A DNA stretch of 64,000 bases from Agromyces sp. Leaf222 (lineage in GTDB: Bacteria > Actinomycetota > Actinomycetes > Actinomycetales > Microbacteriaceae): contig NZ_LMKQ01000001.1 of assembly GCF_001421565.1 (NCBI RefSeq), positions 2,978,935 through 3,042,934 of the forward strand, written 5' to 3'. Within the stretch, counting starts at the first letter, position 1; each line of letters begins with the position of its first letter. The position numbers were made by a program, and so were the translations under genes. Positions 45,212 through 55,420 of this stretch are shown here, piece by piece. Under the pieces are notes generated by a model. The model had not been told where the DNA came from, made no database searches, and saw only the letters and a program-made list of their open reading frames with translations.

Positions 45212-46549
45212 ATGGCGGTCACCGGTCGGTTCGTGCTGCTCGTCGCCCTCGGCGTCGTGCCCGTCGTCGTCCTGGGCGCCTCTGGCGCCGAGGCCGCGTG
45301 GTTCGCGCTGCTCGGCTGGCTCGCCCTCGCGATCGGCATCGGCGTGCTCGACCTCTCGCTCGCGGCGTCGCCTCGCCGGGTGACGCTCGAGCGCGACCTG
45401 CCCGCGCGGGTTCGCCTCGGCGAGCCCGTCGTGTCGACGCTCACGATCGAGAACACGGGCGAGCGGATGCTCCGCGCCACCGTGCGCGACGGCTGGGAGC
45501 CATCGGCCGGGGTCGCCGGGTCGAACCGCACGCGGGTCGCCGTCGCGCCGGGCGAGCGCCGCGGCATCCGCCTGCAGCTGACGCCGTGGCGGCGGGGCGA
45601 CCGTCGCGTCGAGCACGTGACGCTGCGCTCGGCGGGGCCCCTCGGACTGTGGTGCCGTCAGGCGACGCTGTCGGCTCCGGGGCGCCTGCGGGTGCTGCCG
45701 CCGTTCCACTCGCGCATCCACCTGCCGTCGCGCCTCACCCGGTTGCGCGAGCTCGACGGCCGCACGCCGATGCTCGTACGCGGTCAGGGCACCGAGTTCG
45801 ACTCGATCCGCGAGTACGTGCGCGGCGACGACGTGCGCTCGATCGACTGGCGGGCCACGGCGAGGCATGTCGATCCCGCGGCGCGCGGCGGCACCAAGCT
45901 CATGGTGCGCACGTGGCGCCCCGAGCGCGATCGTCGCATCGTGGTCGTCGCCGACACCTCGCGCACGGCGGCGGCGCGCGTCGCCGACGAGCCGCGCCTC
46001 GACACCGCGTGGGAGTCCACGCTGCTGCTCTCGGCGCTCGCGACGCACGCCGGCGACCGGGTCGACTTCTTCGCGTGGGACCGGCGTGCCCGCGCCAGGG
46101 TCACCGGGGTCTCCGGCTCGCAACTGCTCGCCCGGCTCGTCGACGCGATGGCGGGCGTCGAGGCCGAGCTCATCGAGGCCGACTGGACCGGACTCCCCGC
46201 GCAGGTGCGGGCGGTCACGAGCCGGCGGGCCCTGGTCGTGCTGCTCACGGCCGCCGATTCCCCGGGCTCGGCGCGCGGCCTCCTCGCGGTGCTGCCGCAG
46301 CTGACCGCGAGGCACACCGTGATCGTGGCCTCCGTGCAGGACCCCGAGGCGGATGCCGCGGCCGCACGCCGCGACACGCTCGACGATGCGTACCTCGCCG
46401 CGGCCTCCGAGCGCGCGCGCCTCGACGTCGACCGGGTCGCGGCGGCGATCCGGCAGTCCGGCGCGCACACGGTGTCGGCCGCGCCGCACGACCTGCCCCC
46501 CGCCCTCGCCGACCGCTACCTCGAGCTGAAGGCCGCCGGCCTGCTCTGA
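45212..46549 (+). CDS. DUF58-domain protein, MoxR partner
   Basis: A 445-residue protein with two N-terminal helices (about 6-55), an extracytoplasmic-looking beta region, and the DUF58 motif GTEFDSIREYVRGDDVRSIDWRATAR near residue 190, followed by a von Willebrand A-like fold (IVVVADTSRTAAARVADEPRLD; LVVLLTAADSPGSA). The MIDAS-like DTSR is a variant of DxSxS. DUF58 proteins are standard partners of MoxR ATPases. It ends the five-gene operon that begins at 40771. Confidence 0.88.
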   Translation: MAVTGRFVLLVALGVVPVVVLGASGAEAAWFALLGWLALAIGIGVLDLSLAASPRRVTLERDLPARVRLGEPVVSTLTIENTGERMLRATVRDGWEPSAGVAGSNRTRVAVAPGERRGIRLQLTPWRRGDRRVEHVTLRSAGPLGLWCRQATLSAPGRLRVLPPFHSRIHLPSRLTRLRELDGRTPMLVRGQGTEFDSIREYVRGDDVRSIDWRATARHVDPAARGGTKLMVRTWRPERDRRIVVVADTSRTAAARVADEPRLDTAWESTLLLSALATHAGDRVDFFAWDRRARARVTGVSGSQLLARLVDAMAGVEAELIEADWTGLPAQVRAVTSRRALVVLLTAADSPGSARGLLAVLPQLTARHTVIVASVQDPEADAAAARRDTLDDAYLAAASERARLDVDRVAAAIRQSGAHTVSAAPHDLPPALADRYLELKAAGLL

Positions 46550-46783
46550 CGCTCGCCGGCATGGAGCCTGCTGTGGCCGTGCCGTCGACGTGACCGGCGT
46601 GTGTCGGCTTGTGTCCGCGTGTGTCGTCCGGGCGGCCGCCAGGGTAACGATTTGGTCATGCGCGGCGGATGTCCCGCGACGCCCACCGCGCGGTCGCTAT
46701 CGTCGCAACGAACGGCGCCGGGGGGTCGCCGTTCCGCTCTTCCGCATTCGCGCACTCCAGACTTCCCTACGAAAGGATCGGTC

Positions 46784-47545
46784 ATGTCCGAAACCGCACC
46801 CGCCGCCGTCGCCACTCCGTCGACCGCGCAGAAACTCACCGCAGAGGTGATCGGCACCTTCATCCTCGTCTTCGGCGTCATCGGCACGGCGATCTTCGCA
46901 GCCGGCTTCGCCGCCGGCGACGGCGGCCTGAACGTCGGCTTCCTGGGCGTCGCGTTCGCCCTCGGCCTCAGTGTCCTCGTCGCCGCGTACGCGTTCGGCC
47001 CGGTCTCGGGCGGCCACTTCAACCCGGCCGTCTCGATCGGGCTGGCCGTCGCCGGTCGATTCGCATGGCGCGAGGTCGGACCGTACATCGCGGCGCAGCT
47101 CGTCGGCGGCATCCTCGCCTCGACCGCGCTGCTCGGCGTGCTCGCGACCGGCCCGCTGTTCGACATCGCCGTGTTCCAGGGCGCGTCGACCGGCTACGAC
47201 GTGCTCTCGCCCGGCGGCTACGGCCTGCTCTCGGTGTTCCTCGTCGAGACGATCGCGACCGCGGTGTTCCTGTTCGTCATCCTCGGCGTGACGAGCGCCG
47301 GTCGCTCGGGCGCGAACTTCGCCCCGCTCGCGATCGGCCTCACGCTCACGGCGATCGCCCTCGTCGCGATCCCCGTCTCGAACGCCTCGTTCAACCCGGC
47401 CCGCTCGATCGCGACCGCGATCTACGGCGGCGCCGACGCGATCGGCCAGGTCTGGCTCTCGATCGTCGCCCCGATCCTCGGTGCGGTCATCGCCGGCTTC
47501 ATCTACAAGGCCGTCTTCGACCGCGCCGCGAAGGTCTCGGCGTAG
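46784..47545 (+). CDS. Aquaporin-family (MIP) channel
   Basis: A 253-residue six-helix channel. The two NPA boxes that meet in the pore are intact: GGHFNPAVSIGLA near residue 80 and NASFNPARSIATA near residue 205, the second followed by the selectivity Arg. The N-terminus TAEVIGTFILVFGVIGTAIF is standard. Short loops suggest a water channel (AqpZ-like) rather than a glycerol facilitator, but the pore filter was not modelled. aaagga lies 7 nt before ATG. It is placed between the DUF58 and SpoIIM genes, which are adjacent in related genomes, and is followed by a hairpin terminator. Confidence 0.88.
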   Translation: MSETAPAAVATPSTAQKLTAEVIGTFILVFGVIGTAIFAAGFAAGDGGLNVGFLGVAFALGLSVLVAAYAFGPVSGGHFNPAVSIGLAVAGRFAWREVGPYIAAQLVGGILASTALLGVLATGPLFDIAVFQGASTGYDVLSPGGYGLLSVFLVETIATAVFLFVILGVTSAGRSGANFAPLAIGLTLTAIALVAIPVSNASFNPARSIATAIYGGADAIGQVWLSIVAPILGAVIAGFIYKAVFDRAAKVSA

Positions 47546-47560
47546 TCGCTCGCACGACGC

Positions 47561-47597
47561 GGAATGGCGGATGTCCCCCGACGGGGCATCCGCCATT
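47561..47597. terminator. Terminator after aquaporin gene
   Basis: gaatggcggatg and catccgccattc pair perfectly; an inner cccc/gggg pair extends the stem with one bulged t. It uses GGATGTC and GGCATCC words as arms and separates convergent genes. Confidence 0.75.
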
Positions 47598-47621
47598 CGG
47601 CTTCTCGGGAGCGGATGCCGC

Positions 47622-48617
47622 TCAGCCGGCGATGATGCGCGTGGCGCCCGCCTCGAACGCGTCGAGGTCGCCCGTCGAGCCTGCACGGGTCGCGCGACCG
47701 CCGAGCACGAGCATGTAGGCGAGGAACCCGCCGAGGGCGAGCACGCCGATGCCGATCTTCACGGCCCACGGCCACGGGGCCGGCGTGACGAAGCCCTCGA
47801 TGAGTCCCGAGACGAAGAGGAAGAAGACGAGCCCGATGGCGACGGTGAACAGGGCACGGGCGTCTTCGGCGAGGGCGACGCCCCGAGGGCGTGCGCCGGG
47901 CGCGACCCAGGCCCAGAAGATGCGGAGCCCGGCGGCCGCGGCGACGAACACGCAGGTGAGCTCGAGCAGGCCGTGCGGCGTGATGTAGAGGAAGAACGTG
48001 TCGGCCTCGTCGTAGGCGAACATGACGGCCGCCGTGATGCCGAGGTTCTGCGCGTTCTGCAGGATCACGGCGGGCACCCACACGCCCGTGATGCCGAACG
48101 CGACGCACTGCGCGGCGATCCAGGCGTTGTTCGTCCAGACCGACCCCGCGAACGACGCCGCCGGGTTCTCGGAGTAGTACGCGACGAAGCCCTCGTCGGC
48201 CAGCTGCTGCATCTCGGCCTCGCTGCCGAGCGTGGCGAGCACTCGCGGATCGGAGGCGATCCACCACGCGTAGAGCGCCGCGACGACCACGGTCACGACG
48301 GCGACCGCGAGCGTCAGCCAGCGCACCCGGTAGAGCGCCGCAGGCAGGTCGATCATGACGAACCGCGTGAACAGCTTCAGGGGGTTCTCGGGCGCCCCGG
48401 TGAACCGGAGGCGCGCCTTCGCGAGGGCGACCGAGAGTCGATCGCCGAGCGCGGTCGAGCCGACCGTGGTCTGCACGAGCGAGAGGTCGGACGCGGCACC
48501 CTGGTAGCGCTCGATGAGTTCGTCGGCCTCGGGCCCGGTGAGCCGGTTCGAGCCGCCGAGCGCGTCGAGCCGCTGCCATGCGTCATGGCGGGCGGTGGCG
48601 AGCGCGTCGAGGTCCAT
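47622..48617 (-). CDS. Stage II sporulation protein M-like (DUF95) membrane protein
   Basis: A 331-residue membrane protein with five to six helices and the DUF95/SpoIIM core (NAWIAAQCVAFGITGVWVPAVILQNAQNLG; YITPHGLLELTCVFVAAAAGLRIFW). The SpoIIM name comes from Bacillus; in non-sporulating actinobacteria (Rv3694c) the protein accompanies MoxR/RDD genes and has no known role. It starts 17 bp from the divergent RDD gene. TAGTAT ends 8 nt before the ATG at 48617, so a leaderless mRNA is expected. Confidence 0.85.
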   Translation of the reverse strand: MDLDALATARHDAWQRLDALGGSNRLTGPEADELIERYQGAASDLSLVQTTVGSTALGDRLSVALAKARLRFTGAPENPLKLFTRFVMIDLPAALYRVRWLTLAVAVVTVVVAALYAWWIASDPRVLATLGSEAEMQQLADEGFVAYYSENPAASFAGSVWTNNAWIAAQCVAFGITGVWVPAVILQNAQNLGITAAVMFAYDEADTFFLYITPHGLLELTCVFVAAAAGLRIFWAWVAPGARPRGVALAEDARALFTVAIGLVFFLFVSGLIEGFVTPAPWPWAVKIGIGVLALGGFLAYMLVLGGRATRAGSTGDLDAFEAGATRIIAG

Positions 48618-48625
48618 CTGCTTGA

Positions 48626-48631
48626 ATACTA
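48626..48631 (-). promoter_or_regulatory. Leaderless -10 box of SpoIIM-like gene
   Basis: TAGTAT, 8 nt before the ATG at 48617, inside the 17-bp space to the divergent RDD gene. Confidence 0.6.
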
Positions 48632-48634
48632 GCC

Positions 48635-49483
48635 ATGGTCGACGCGTCGCACGCCCGCACCGGTGCCGCCCGCCACGACGACGAGGGCGTGATCATCGGC
48701 GAGGCCGTCGCGCTCGATCTGAGACCGGCATCCGCCCTGATCCGGGGCGCCGGAACGATGATCGACGTGGTCGTGACCCTCGTGCTGCTCCTCGGCATGG
48801 CGCTCATCGCGACCGGCGCCGGCCTCACCGTCGACGGCGCCGCGTTCCGCGCGATCGCGATCGGCGGGGTCGTGCTCGTCATCATCGTGCTGCCGACCGC
48901 GGTCGAGACCGCCTCGCGCGGCCGCTCCCTCGGCAAGCTCGCGCTCGGCCTCAGGGTCGTGCGCGACGACGGCGGGTCGATCGGGTTCCGCCACGCGTTC
49001 ATCCGGGCACTCACGGGCGTGCTCGAGATCTACCTCACGTTCGGCGGGCTCGCGGTGCTCGTCGGGTTCCTGAACCCCTCGTCGAAGCGCCTCGGCGACC
49101 TGCTCGCCGGCACCCACGCCCAGGTCGAGCGCGTTCCGGCCGTGCGCTCCAACGCGTTCGGCGTGCCGACCGAGCTCGTCGCGTGGGCCTCCATCGCCGA
49201 CGTCGCACGGCTTCCCGACCCGCTCGCCCGCCGCGTCGCCTCGTACTTCGAGAACGTCGCGCAGCTCGCGCCCGAGAGCCGGGCCCGCCTCGCCGCCTCG
49301 CTCGCGGCCGAGGTCACGCCCTACGTCGCGCCGATCCCCGACGCCGCGCCCGAACCGTTCCTCGCGGGCGTGGTCGCCCTGCGACGCGCCCGCGACGCCC
49401 GTGCGCTCGAACTCGAGCAGGCCCGCCTTGCGAGCCTCGAACCGGTGCTCACCGCGGCGCCGGCGGGCTTTCCGCGACGCTGA
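48635..49483 (+). CDS. RDD-family membrane protein
   Basis: A 282-residue protein. The RDD domain spans about residues 25-165: LDLRPASALIRGAGTMIDVVVTLVLLLGMA carries the Arg and Asp of helix 1, then ETASRGRSLGKLALGLRVV. After it a soluble region of 115 residues runs to the end. RDD proteins are linked to Na+/H+ exchange or osmotic stress in some bacteria; the orthologue Rv3695 is uncharacterised. ATG 48635 leaves almost no upstream space; GTG 48689 (MIIGEAVALDL) is a plausible alternative start nearer the family N-terminus. Confidence 0.82.
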   Translation: MVDASHARTGAARHDDEGVIIGEAVALDLRPASALIRGAGTMIDVVVTLVLLLGMALIATGAGLTVDGAAFRAIAIGGVVLVIIVLPTAVETASRGRSLGKLALGLRVVRDDGGSIGFRHAFIRALTGVLEIYLTFGGLAVLVGFLNPSSKRLGDLLAGTHAQVERVPAVRSNAFGVPTELVAWASIADVARLPDPLARRVASYFENVAQLAPESRARLAASLAAEVTPYVAPIPDAAPEPFLAGVVALRRARDARALELEQARLASLEPVLTAAPAGFPRR

Positions 49484-49495
49484 GCACAAGCAACA

Positions 49496-49527
49496 CGGAT
49501 GCCGCAGGCGCCCGCCCGCGGCATCCG
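49496..49527. terminator. Bidirectional terminator from paired GGATGCCGC words
   Basis: cggatgccgc and gcggcatccg pair perfectly around a 12-nt loop between the convergent RDD and ahcY genes. Confidence 0.7.
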
Positions 49528-49538
49528 GAACCGCTCGA

Positions 49539-51017
<1,479 letters not shown>

Positions 51018-51023
51018 GCGTCC

Positions 51024-51029
51024 ATTGTC
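51024..51029 (-). promoter_or_regulatory. Leaderless -10 box of ahcY
   Basis: GACAAT, 6 nt before the ATG at 51017. Confidence 0.55.
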
Positions 51030-51063
51030 GCAGGCTCGCGCTCGAGTTGCCGATCCCGTCGGA

Positions 51064-51738
51064 TCAGGCGCAGTACTCCCGGAACGGCGACGGGGAGGTC
51101 GCCGCAGCCATCGCGCGGACGATGCCGTCGTCGACCGCGAACGTGAGGAACGTCGGGCCGGAGGCGACCGCGTAGGTGCCGCCATTCGGAAGCTCCCGGC
51201 TCAGCGTCGCGTCGGGGTGCGCGGCGAGCAGCGTCGCGAGATCCGAACCGGGACGGACGCCGGACTCGGTGGCCGGGCCGGTCGTCTCGCCGCGCTCGAC
51301 GGAGACCCAGATGCTCTCGATGGTCGTCATGCCGTCGTCGAGGACGACCGCCATCGAACCGGCCTCGTCGCTGGCGAACCGCAGGTACTCGGGGTCGGCG
51401 CACTCGCGGCCGCGGACGTACGACCCGACCTCGGCCGTCGCCGGGTCGAACGGATCGCCGATGCGCAACGGGCCGTATCCGACGGCCGACAGCGTCCATT
51501 CGCTCGAGACGTCACCGGCAGGCGGCTCGGCGACGGGGGTGGCCGGAGGCTCGCTCGACGTCCCGGCCTCGGGCGTCGGGGACGCGACCGTCGGGGCGGG
51601 AGACGCGAGCACCGCTGACGGCGTCGGGGCCGCATCCGGCATCGCAGAGGTGCAGCCGGCGAGCGCGATCGACAGCGAGACCAGGGCGATGGCCGCGAGC
51701 GAACCCGTCCGTCGCAGAGAAGTCGGCGAGTGGCGCAT
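51064..51738 (-). CDS. Secreted lipoprotein of unknown function
   Basis: A 224-residue lipoprotein: signal peptide ([16 protein letters not shown], lipobox LAGC near residue 29), a Pro/Ser/Thr/Ala-rich linker of 50 residues, then a compact domain of about 145 residues ([53 protein letters not shown]) ending FREYCA. Two Cys ([11 protein letters not shown] and EYC) could form a disulfide. I do not recognise a family with a function. It lies 11 bp before the manB stop on the same strand and may be co-transcribed with manB. Confidence 0.72.
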   Translation of the reverse strand: MRHSPTSLRRTGSLAAIALVSLSIALAGCTSAMPDAAPTPSAVLASPAPTVASPTPEAGTSSEPPATPVAEPPAGDVSSEWTLSAVGYGPLRIGDPFDPATAEVGSYVRGRECADPEYLRFASDEAGSMAVVLDDGMTTIESIWVSVERGETTGPATESGVRPGSDLATLLAAHPDATLSRELPNGGTYAVASGPTFLTFAVDDGIVRAMAAATSPSPFREYCA

Positions 51739-51749
51739 CGTCGGCGGGA

Positions 51750-53186
51750 TCAGGAGCGGATGAGCCCGAGCACCTCGTCGCGCACCACGGCCATGGTCGC
51801 GGCATCCGCACCCTCGACGTTCAGGCGCAGCAGCGGCTCGGTGTTCGAGGGCCGCACGTTGAACCACCAGAACGGCTGGTCTTCTGCGGTGGTGCCGAAG
51901 ACCGTGAGGCCGTCGAGCTCGTCGAACTCGCCCCGACCCGTGAACGCCTCGACCACGCGCGTGTACGCGGACGGCACGTCGTCGACGACCGAGTTGATCT
52001 CGCCCGAGAGCGCGTACGGCGTGAACCGGTCGGCCAGCTCGGAGAGCGGAGCGTGCTGAGCGCCGAACTCGGCGAGCACGTGCATGGCCGCGAGCATGCC
52101 GTTGTCGGCACCCCAGAAGTCGCGGAAGTAGTAGTGCGCGGAGTGCTCGCCGCCGAAGACCGCACCGGTCTCCTTCATGCGGTCCTTGATGAGCGAGTGG
52201 CCGACGCGCGTGCGGACCGGGTTCGCCCCGGCCTGCTCGATCGTCTCGGGCACGTAGCGCGACGTGATGAGGTTGTGGATCACGTTGACGTCGGTCTCGC
52301 CGAGCGCGGTGACCCTGGCGATCTCGCGCACGGCGACGATCGCGGCGACCGCCGACGGCGTGACGGCGTAGCCGCGCTCGTCGACAACGAAGCAGCGGTC
52401 GGCGTCGCCGTCGAACGCGAGGCCGAGGTCGGCGCCGTGATCGACGACGGCCTTCTGCAGGTCGACGAGGTTCGCGGGCTCGAGCGGGTTCGCCTCGTGG
52501 TTCGGGAACGTGCCGTCGAGTTCGAAGTAGAGCGGCACGATCTCGAGCGGCAGCTCGGGGAGGCCCGCAGCGGTGCCGAGCACGGCGGGAACGGTGAGCC
52601 CGCCCATGCCGTTGCCCGCGTCGACGACGATCTTCAGGGGGCGGATGCCGCTGAGGTCGACGAGCGAGCGCAAGTAGGCCGCGTAGTCGGCGAGCACGTC
52701 GAGCGGCTGCACCGAACCGAGTGCCTCGACGGACGAGACGCCGCCCTGCTCGAGGTAGTCGGCGGCCCGGTCGCGGATCGCCGCGAGCCCCGTGTCGAGC
52801 GAGATGCCCTGGGCGCCGGCGCGCGAGAACTTGATGCCGTTGTAGGCGGCGGGGTTGTGGCTCGCCGTGAACATGGCGGCGGGGGCGTTCAGGACGCCGG
52901 ACGCGTAGTAGCTCTCGTCGGTCGAGCAGAGGCCGATCGCGACGACGTCGGCTCCGCGCTGCGTCGCACCGCGCGCGAACGCCGCGGCGAACACGGGCGA
53001 GGAGTCGCGCATGTCGTGGCCGACGACGACCTTGCCGCCTGCGGCGCCGACCTCGTCGACGAACGCGGCGGCGAGGGCCTCGACGGACTGCTCGGTGAGG
53101 GCCTCACCCACGATGCCGCGCACGTCGTAGGCCTTCACGATCGAGCTGAGTCGCTCACGGTCGACAGGAATCTCGGCGTTCGTCAT
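51750..53186 (-). CDS. manB: Phosphomannomutase/phosphoglucomutase
   Basis: A 478-residue alpha-D-phosphohexomutase. The phosphoserine loop is FTASHNPAAYNGIKF (near residue 110), the metal loop FDGDADRCFVVDERG, the sugar-binding loop GGEHSAHYYF, and the phosphate loop VRPSNTEPLLRL. It supplies mannose-1-phosphate (and possibly glucose-1-phosphate) for GDP-mannose and wall lipoglycans, fitting the glycosyltransferases nearby. Gene order manB-DUF3499-Rv3259 follows Rv3257c-Rv3259. ATG 53186 overlaps the DUF3499 stop by four bases, yet TAGATT 7 nt upstream may add an internal leaderless promoter. Confidence 0.93.
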   Translation of the reverse strand: MTNAEIPVDRERLSSIVKAYDVRGIVGEALTEQSVEALAAAFVDEVGAAGGKVVVGHDMRDSSPVFAAAFARGATQRGADVVAIGLCSTDESYYASGVLNAPAAMFTASHNPAAYNGIKFSRAGAQGISLDTGLAAIRDRAADYLEQGGVSSVEALGSVQPLDVLADYAAYLRSLVDLSGIRPLKIVVDAGNGMGGLTVPAVLGTAAGLPELPLEIVPLYFELDGTFPNHEANPLEPANLVDLQKAVVDHGADLGLAFDGDADRCFVVDERGYAVTPSAVAAIVAVREIARVTALGETDVNVIHNLITSRYVPETIEQAGANPVRTRVGHSLIKDRMKETGAVFGGEHSAHYYFRDFWGADNGMLAAMHVLAEFGAQHAPLSELADRFTPYALSGEINSVVDDVPSAYTRVVEAFTGRGEFDELDGLTVFGTTAEDQPFWWFNVRPSNTEPLLRLNVEGADAATMAVVRDEVLGLIRS

Positions 53187-53401
53187 GCCGTGGAATCTAC
53201 CCGACCGGGCGTCACATACCGAACCACCTGCCAGCCGACCGGTGCCGAGGTGCGCTCGGCATGGGTGGCGCAGAGGTCGTAGCCGTGCGGTTCGGGCGTC
53301 GCCGAGAGCGGGCCGAGCACGGCCATCGAGTCGGCGTAGTCGAAGGTCAGCGTCGCGACCGCCTCGGCGGGGCATGCGGTGCGTGAGCAGCGTCTCTTCA
53401 T
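53183..53401 (-). CDS. DUF3499 zinc-ribbon-like protein
   Basis: A 72-residue protein matching the DUF3499 (Rv3258c) family. CSRTACPAEAVATLTFDYADS opens it with a Cys-x4-Cys pair, and YDLCATHAERTSAPVGWQVVR adds Cys-x2-His, together a probable single zinc site. Function unknown; it is consistently next to manB and whiB2. Start ATG 53401; TACAGT ends 9 nt upstream, so any leader is 2-3 nt. Confidence 0.85.
   Translation of the reverse strand: MKRRCSRTACPAEAVATLTFDYADSMAVLGPLSATPEPHGYDLCATHAERTSAPVGWQVVRYVTPGRVDSTA
53194..53199 (-). promoter_or_regulatory. Internal leaderless -10 box of manB
   Basis: TAGATT, 7 nt before the ATG at 53186 and inside the DUF3499 coding sequence. Confidence 0.5.
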
Positions 53402-53410
53402 GGCGAGACC

Positions 53411-53416
53411 ACTGTA
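53411..53416 (-). promoter_or_regulatory. Short-leader -10 box of DUF3499 gene
   Basis: TACAGT, 9 nt before the ATG at 53401, facing the promoter at 53434. Confidence 0.5.
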
Positions 53417-53433
53417 GCGATGCGGCCGGACAT

Positions 53434-53439
53434 TACGAT
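53434..53439 (+). promoter_or_regulatory. Leaderless -10 box of Rv3259-like gene
   Basis: TACGAT, 6 nt before the ATG at 53446; the intervening ggaggc also resembles a ribosome site but is too close to use. Confidence 0.55.
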
Positions 53440-53445
53440 GGAGGC

Positions 53446-53886
53446 ATGCCTCGATCCCGCCGTGTCGCCACCCCGCGTTCGCCGAGGCGACTCGCCCGCG
53501 ACCGCCACGGCCGCGGCATGCGCTCCGCCGTGACCGGCCCCCACCTCGAACCGCTCTCGACGAGGCTCGAGGACTTCGACGCGACCGTCGCGGGCACCGC
53601 CTCGTACCTGCGCGGGCTCTGGCCCGAACTCGAGGGAGTCGTCTTCGAGGTCACGCAGGCGCCGGCCGAGGCGATCCACGTCGATCACATCGACCGGTGG
53701 AAGGTCGCGCACGACGAGCGCCGCATCACGTTCCACCGGTTGCCGATCGTGCGGTTCCTGCGGTTGCAGGAGGGCGAGGAGCGCGACGAGAAGCTGCTCA
53801 TCGAGAGCTGCGTGTTCCGGGCGGTCGCCGAGTTCCTCGACAAGGATCCGTGGGAGCTCGCTCCGGGGCGCTACCGGCACCTCTGA
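53446..53886 (+). CDS. Rv3259-like zincin-family protein, active site not evident
   Basis: A 146-residue cytosolic protein. The first 30 residues are Arg-rich; the rest (LEDFDATVAGTASYLRGLWPELEGVVFEVTQAP; DRWKVAHDERRITFHRLPIVRFLR; EKLLIESCVFRAVAEFL) matches the Rv3259 family often labelled metallopeptidase. The helix that should carry HExxH instead reads IESCVFRAVAEFL, so no zinc-binding pair is visible. It is divergent from DUF3499 with two facing leaderless promoters in the 44-bp gap. Enzymatic activity is doubtful. Confidence 0.78.
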   Translation: MPRSRRVATPRSPRRLARDRHGRGMRSAVTGPHLEPLSTRLEDFDATVAGTASYLRGLWPELEGVVFEVTQAPAEAIHVDHIDRWKVAHDERRITFHRLPIVRFLRLQEGEERDEKLLIESCVFRAVAEFLDKDPWELAPGRYRHL

Positions 53887-53956
53887 GGCTCGAGCGCGCC
53901 GGCAGCGCCTGCGTCAACGTGAGGCTCCGGCGTCATGAAGCCGGGGTGTTCCCCGC

Positions 53957-55420
53957 TCAGCGCGGGTAGACGCGGATCGGCGAGTCCAGCGGTCCGGGCG
54001 GGGCGACCGCGAACGACGCGAGGGCGTCGTCGCCGCGATACGTGACCGAGGCCGAGAGCCCCTCGACGCCCTCCAGCAGCACGGTTCCGCGCTCCAGCGA
54101 CACCGAGACCGCGCCCTGCGCCGGCACCTCGACCTTCTTGACGTCACCGTCGACCGTGACGGTCACCGCATCGGCTCCCGATCCGTCCGCGGCCAACTGC
54201 AGGGTCGGCGATGGCCCGGCCGCGACGGCGATCACCGCGGCGTCGAGCAGCGGCCGTGCGGCGACGAACCAGGCGAGATCCGCGATCGCTGCGGCATCCG
54301 TCGCCTGCTGCTCGTCGTCGTCGGCCGGCGCCGCCACCGTGGCGCGGGCCGCAGCCACCACCGGGCCGTCGGCCTCGACGCGCACGGTGTAGGTTCCGGC
54401 CGCGAGGTCGCCGAGCGGGATGTCGCTCACCTTGCCGGGCTGCAGGTCGACGTCGATCGAGTCGCCGGATCCGCCGCCGACCGGCACGATGCTGATCGAG
54501 ACCTCGACCTGCTCGTCGCCCGGGCTGAAGAGCCGCAGGGCCGCGAACGCGTCGCCCTCCGCGTGGTCCTCGTCGGCGTGCACCCCCGCATCGCCCGAGA
54601 TCACCACGCCGGGGATCACGAGCTGGTCGGACGGCGGGGCCGTCGGCCCCGTCACCTCGACGCCGGAGGGCGACAGGCCATCGACGACGCTCTGCTCGAG
54701 CGACGCGGCGATCGCGCCGCCCGTGCTCGTCACGTGCACCACCGGCGAGGCGAGGTTCGGCGCGAGGCCGGCGAGCGAGAGCACGCGCTGCGTGTGCGGG
54801 GGCACCGTGATGCCGATCGCCGAACGGGCCTCGACCGGTCCGGCCTCGCCGACGACGCGCACGTCGACGGTCGCGGCGACGTCGGTCGGGTTCGAGAGCA
54901 GCACGAGGCTGCTGCGGCCGACCGTCGTCGACCCGGCCACGAGCCACGACTCCTCGACGGCCTCGGTGCAGGATGCCGCGGCGAACCCGCCGAGCGTCTC
55001 GGAGCGCACACTCTGCGACTGCGCGCCCGCGAGCATTCCCGGGTCGACCAGTCCGGCGGCGGCGTCGATCACGAGCGGACCGGAATCCTCGGCCGCCTCG
55101 GGGTCATCGGCGAGGGCGAGCCACGACAGCTCGAGGTCGACGTCGTCGGGATCGCTCGCGGTCACGACCGATGCGGTGCCCACCTGCTCGATCCCGGTCG
55201 CGTCGGAGGCGTCCTCCCCGATCGCGAGGATCGGGCCGGGGCACACGCGCTGCTGGCTCACCGCTTCGGGCTCCACCACGGTCGACGGCGCCTCGGCGCG
55301 GTGCGAGGGCCAGGTGCCGAGGGTCGCGGCGCCCACGACGCCCACCGCGACGGCGGCGGTCGCGACGGCGGCCAGCGACCGCACCCCGACGCGGACGATC
55401 CTGCTGCGGTCAACGGGCAT
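53957..55420 (-). CDS. DUF5719 secreted/anchored protein
   Basis: A 487-residue protein with an N-terminal hydrophobic helix (SLAAVATAAVAVGVVGAATLG, about residues 15-35) that serves as signal or anchor, then an all-beta extracytoplasmic region with repeated fibronectin-like strands (SSLVLLSNPTDVAATVDVRVVGEAG; AALRLFSPGDEQVEVSISIVPVG; VTYRGDDALASFAV). Matches DUF5719, known next to a large glycosyltransferase in actinobacteria. Two Cys near residues 60 and 150 may pair. It overlaps the transferase gene by 11 bp and has gggagg before the ATG. Role in wall polysaccharide assembly is inference. Confidence 0.82.
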   Translation of the reverse strand: MPVDRSRIVRVGVRSLAAVATAAVAVGVVGAATLGTWPSHRAEAPSTVVEPEAVSQQRVCPGPILAIGEDASDATGIEQVGTASVVTASDPDDVDLELSWLALADDPEAAEDSGPLVIDAAAGLVDPGMLAGAQSQSVRSETLGGFAAASCTEAVEESWLVAGSTTVGRSSLVLLSNPTDVAATVDVRVVGEAGPVEARSAIGITVPPHTQRVLSLAGLAPNLASPVVHVTSTGGAIAASLEQSVVDGLSPSGVEVTGPTAPPSDQLVIPGVVISGDAGVHADEDHAEGDAFAALRLFSPGDEQVEVSISIVPVGGGSGDSIDVDLQPGKVSDIPLGDLAAGTYTVRVEADGPVVAAARATVAAPADDDEQQATDAAAIADLAWFVAARPLLDAAVIAVAAGPSPTLQLAADGSGADAVTVTVDGDVKKVEVPAQGAVSVSLERGTVLLEGVEGLSASVTYRGDDALASFAVAPPGPLDSPIRVYPR

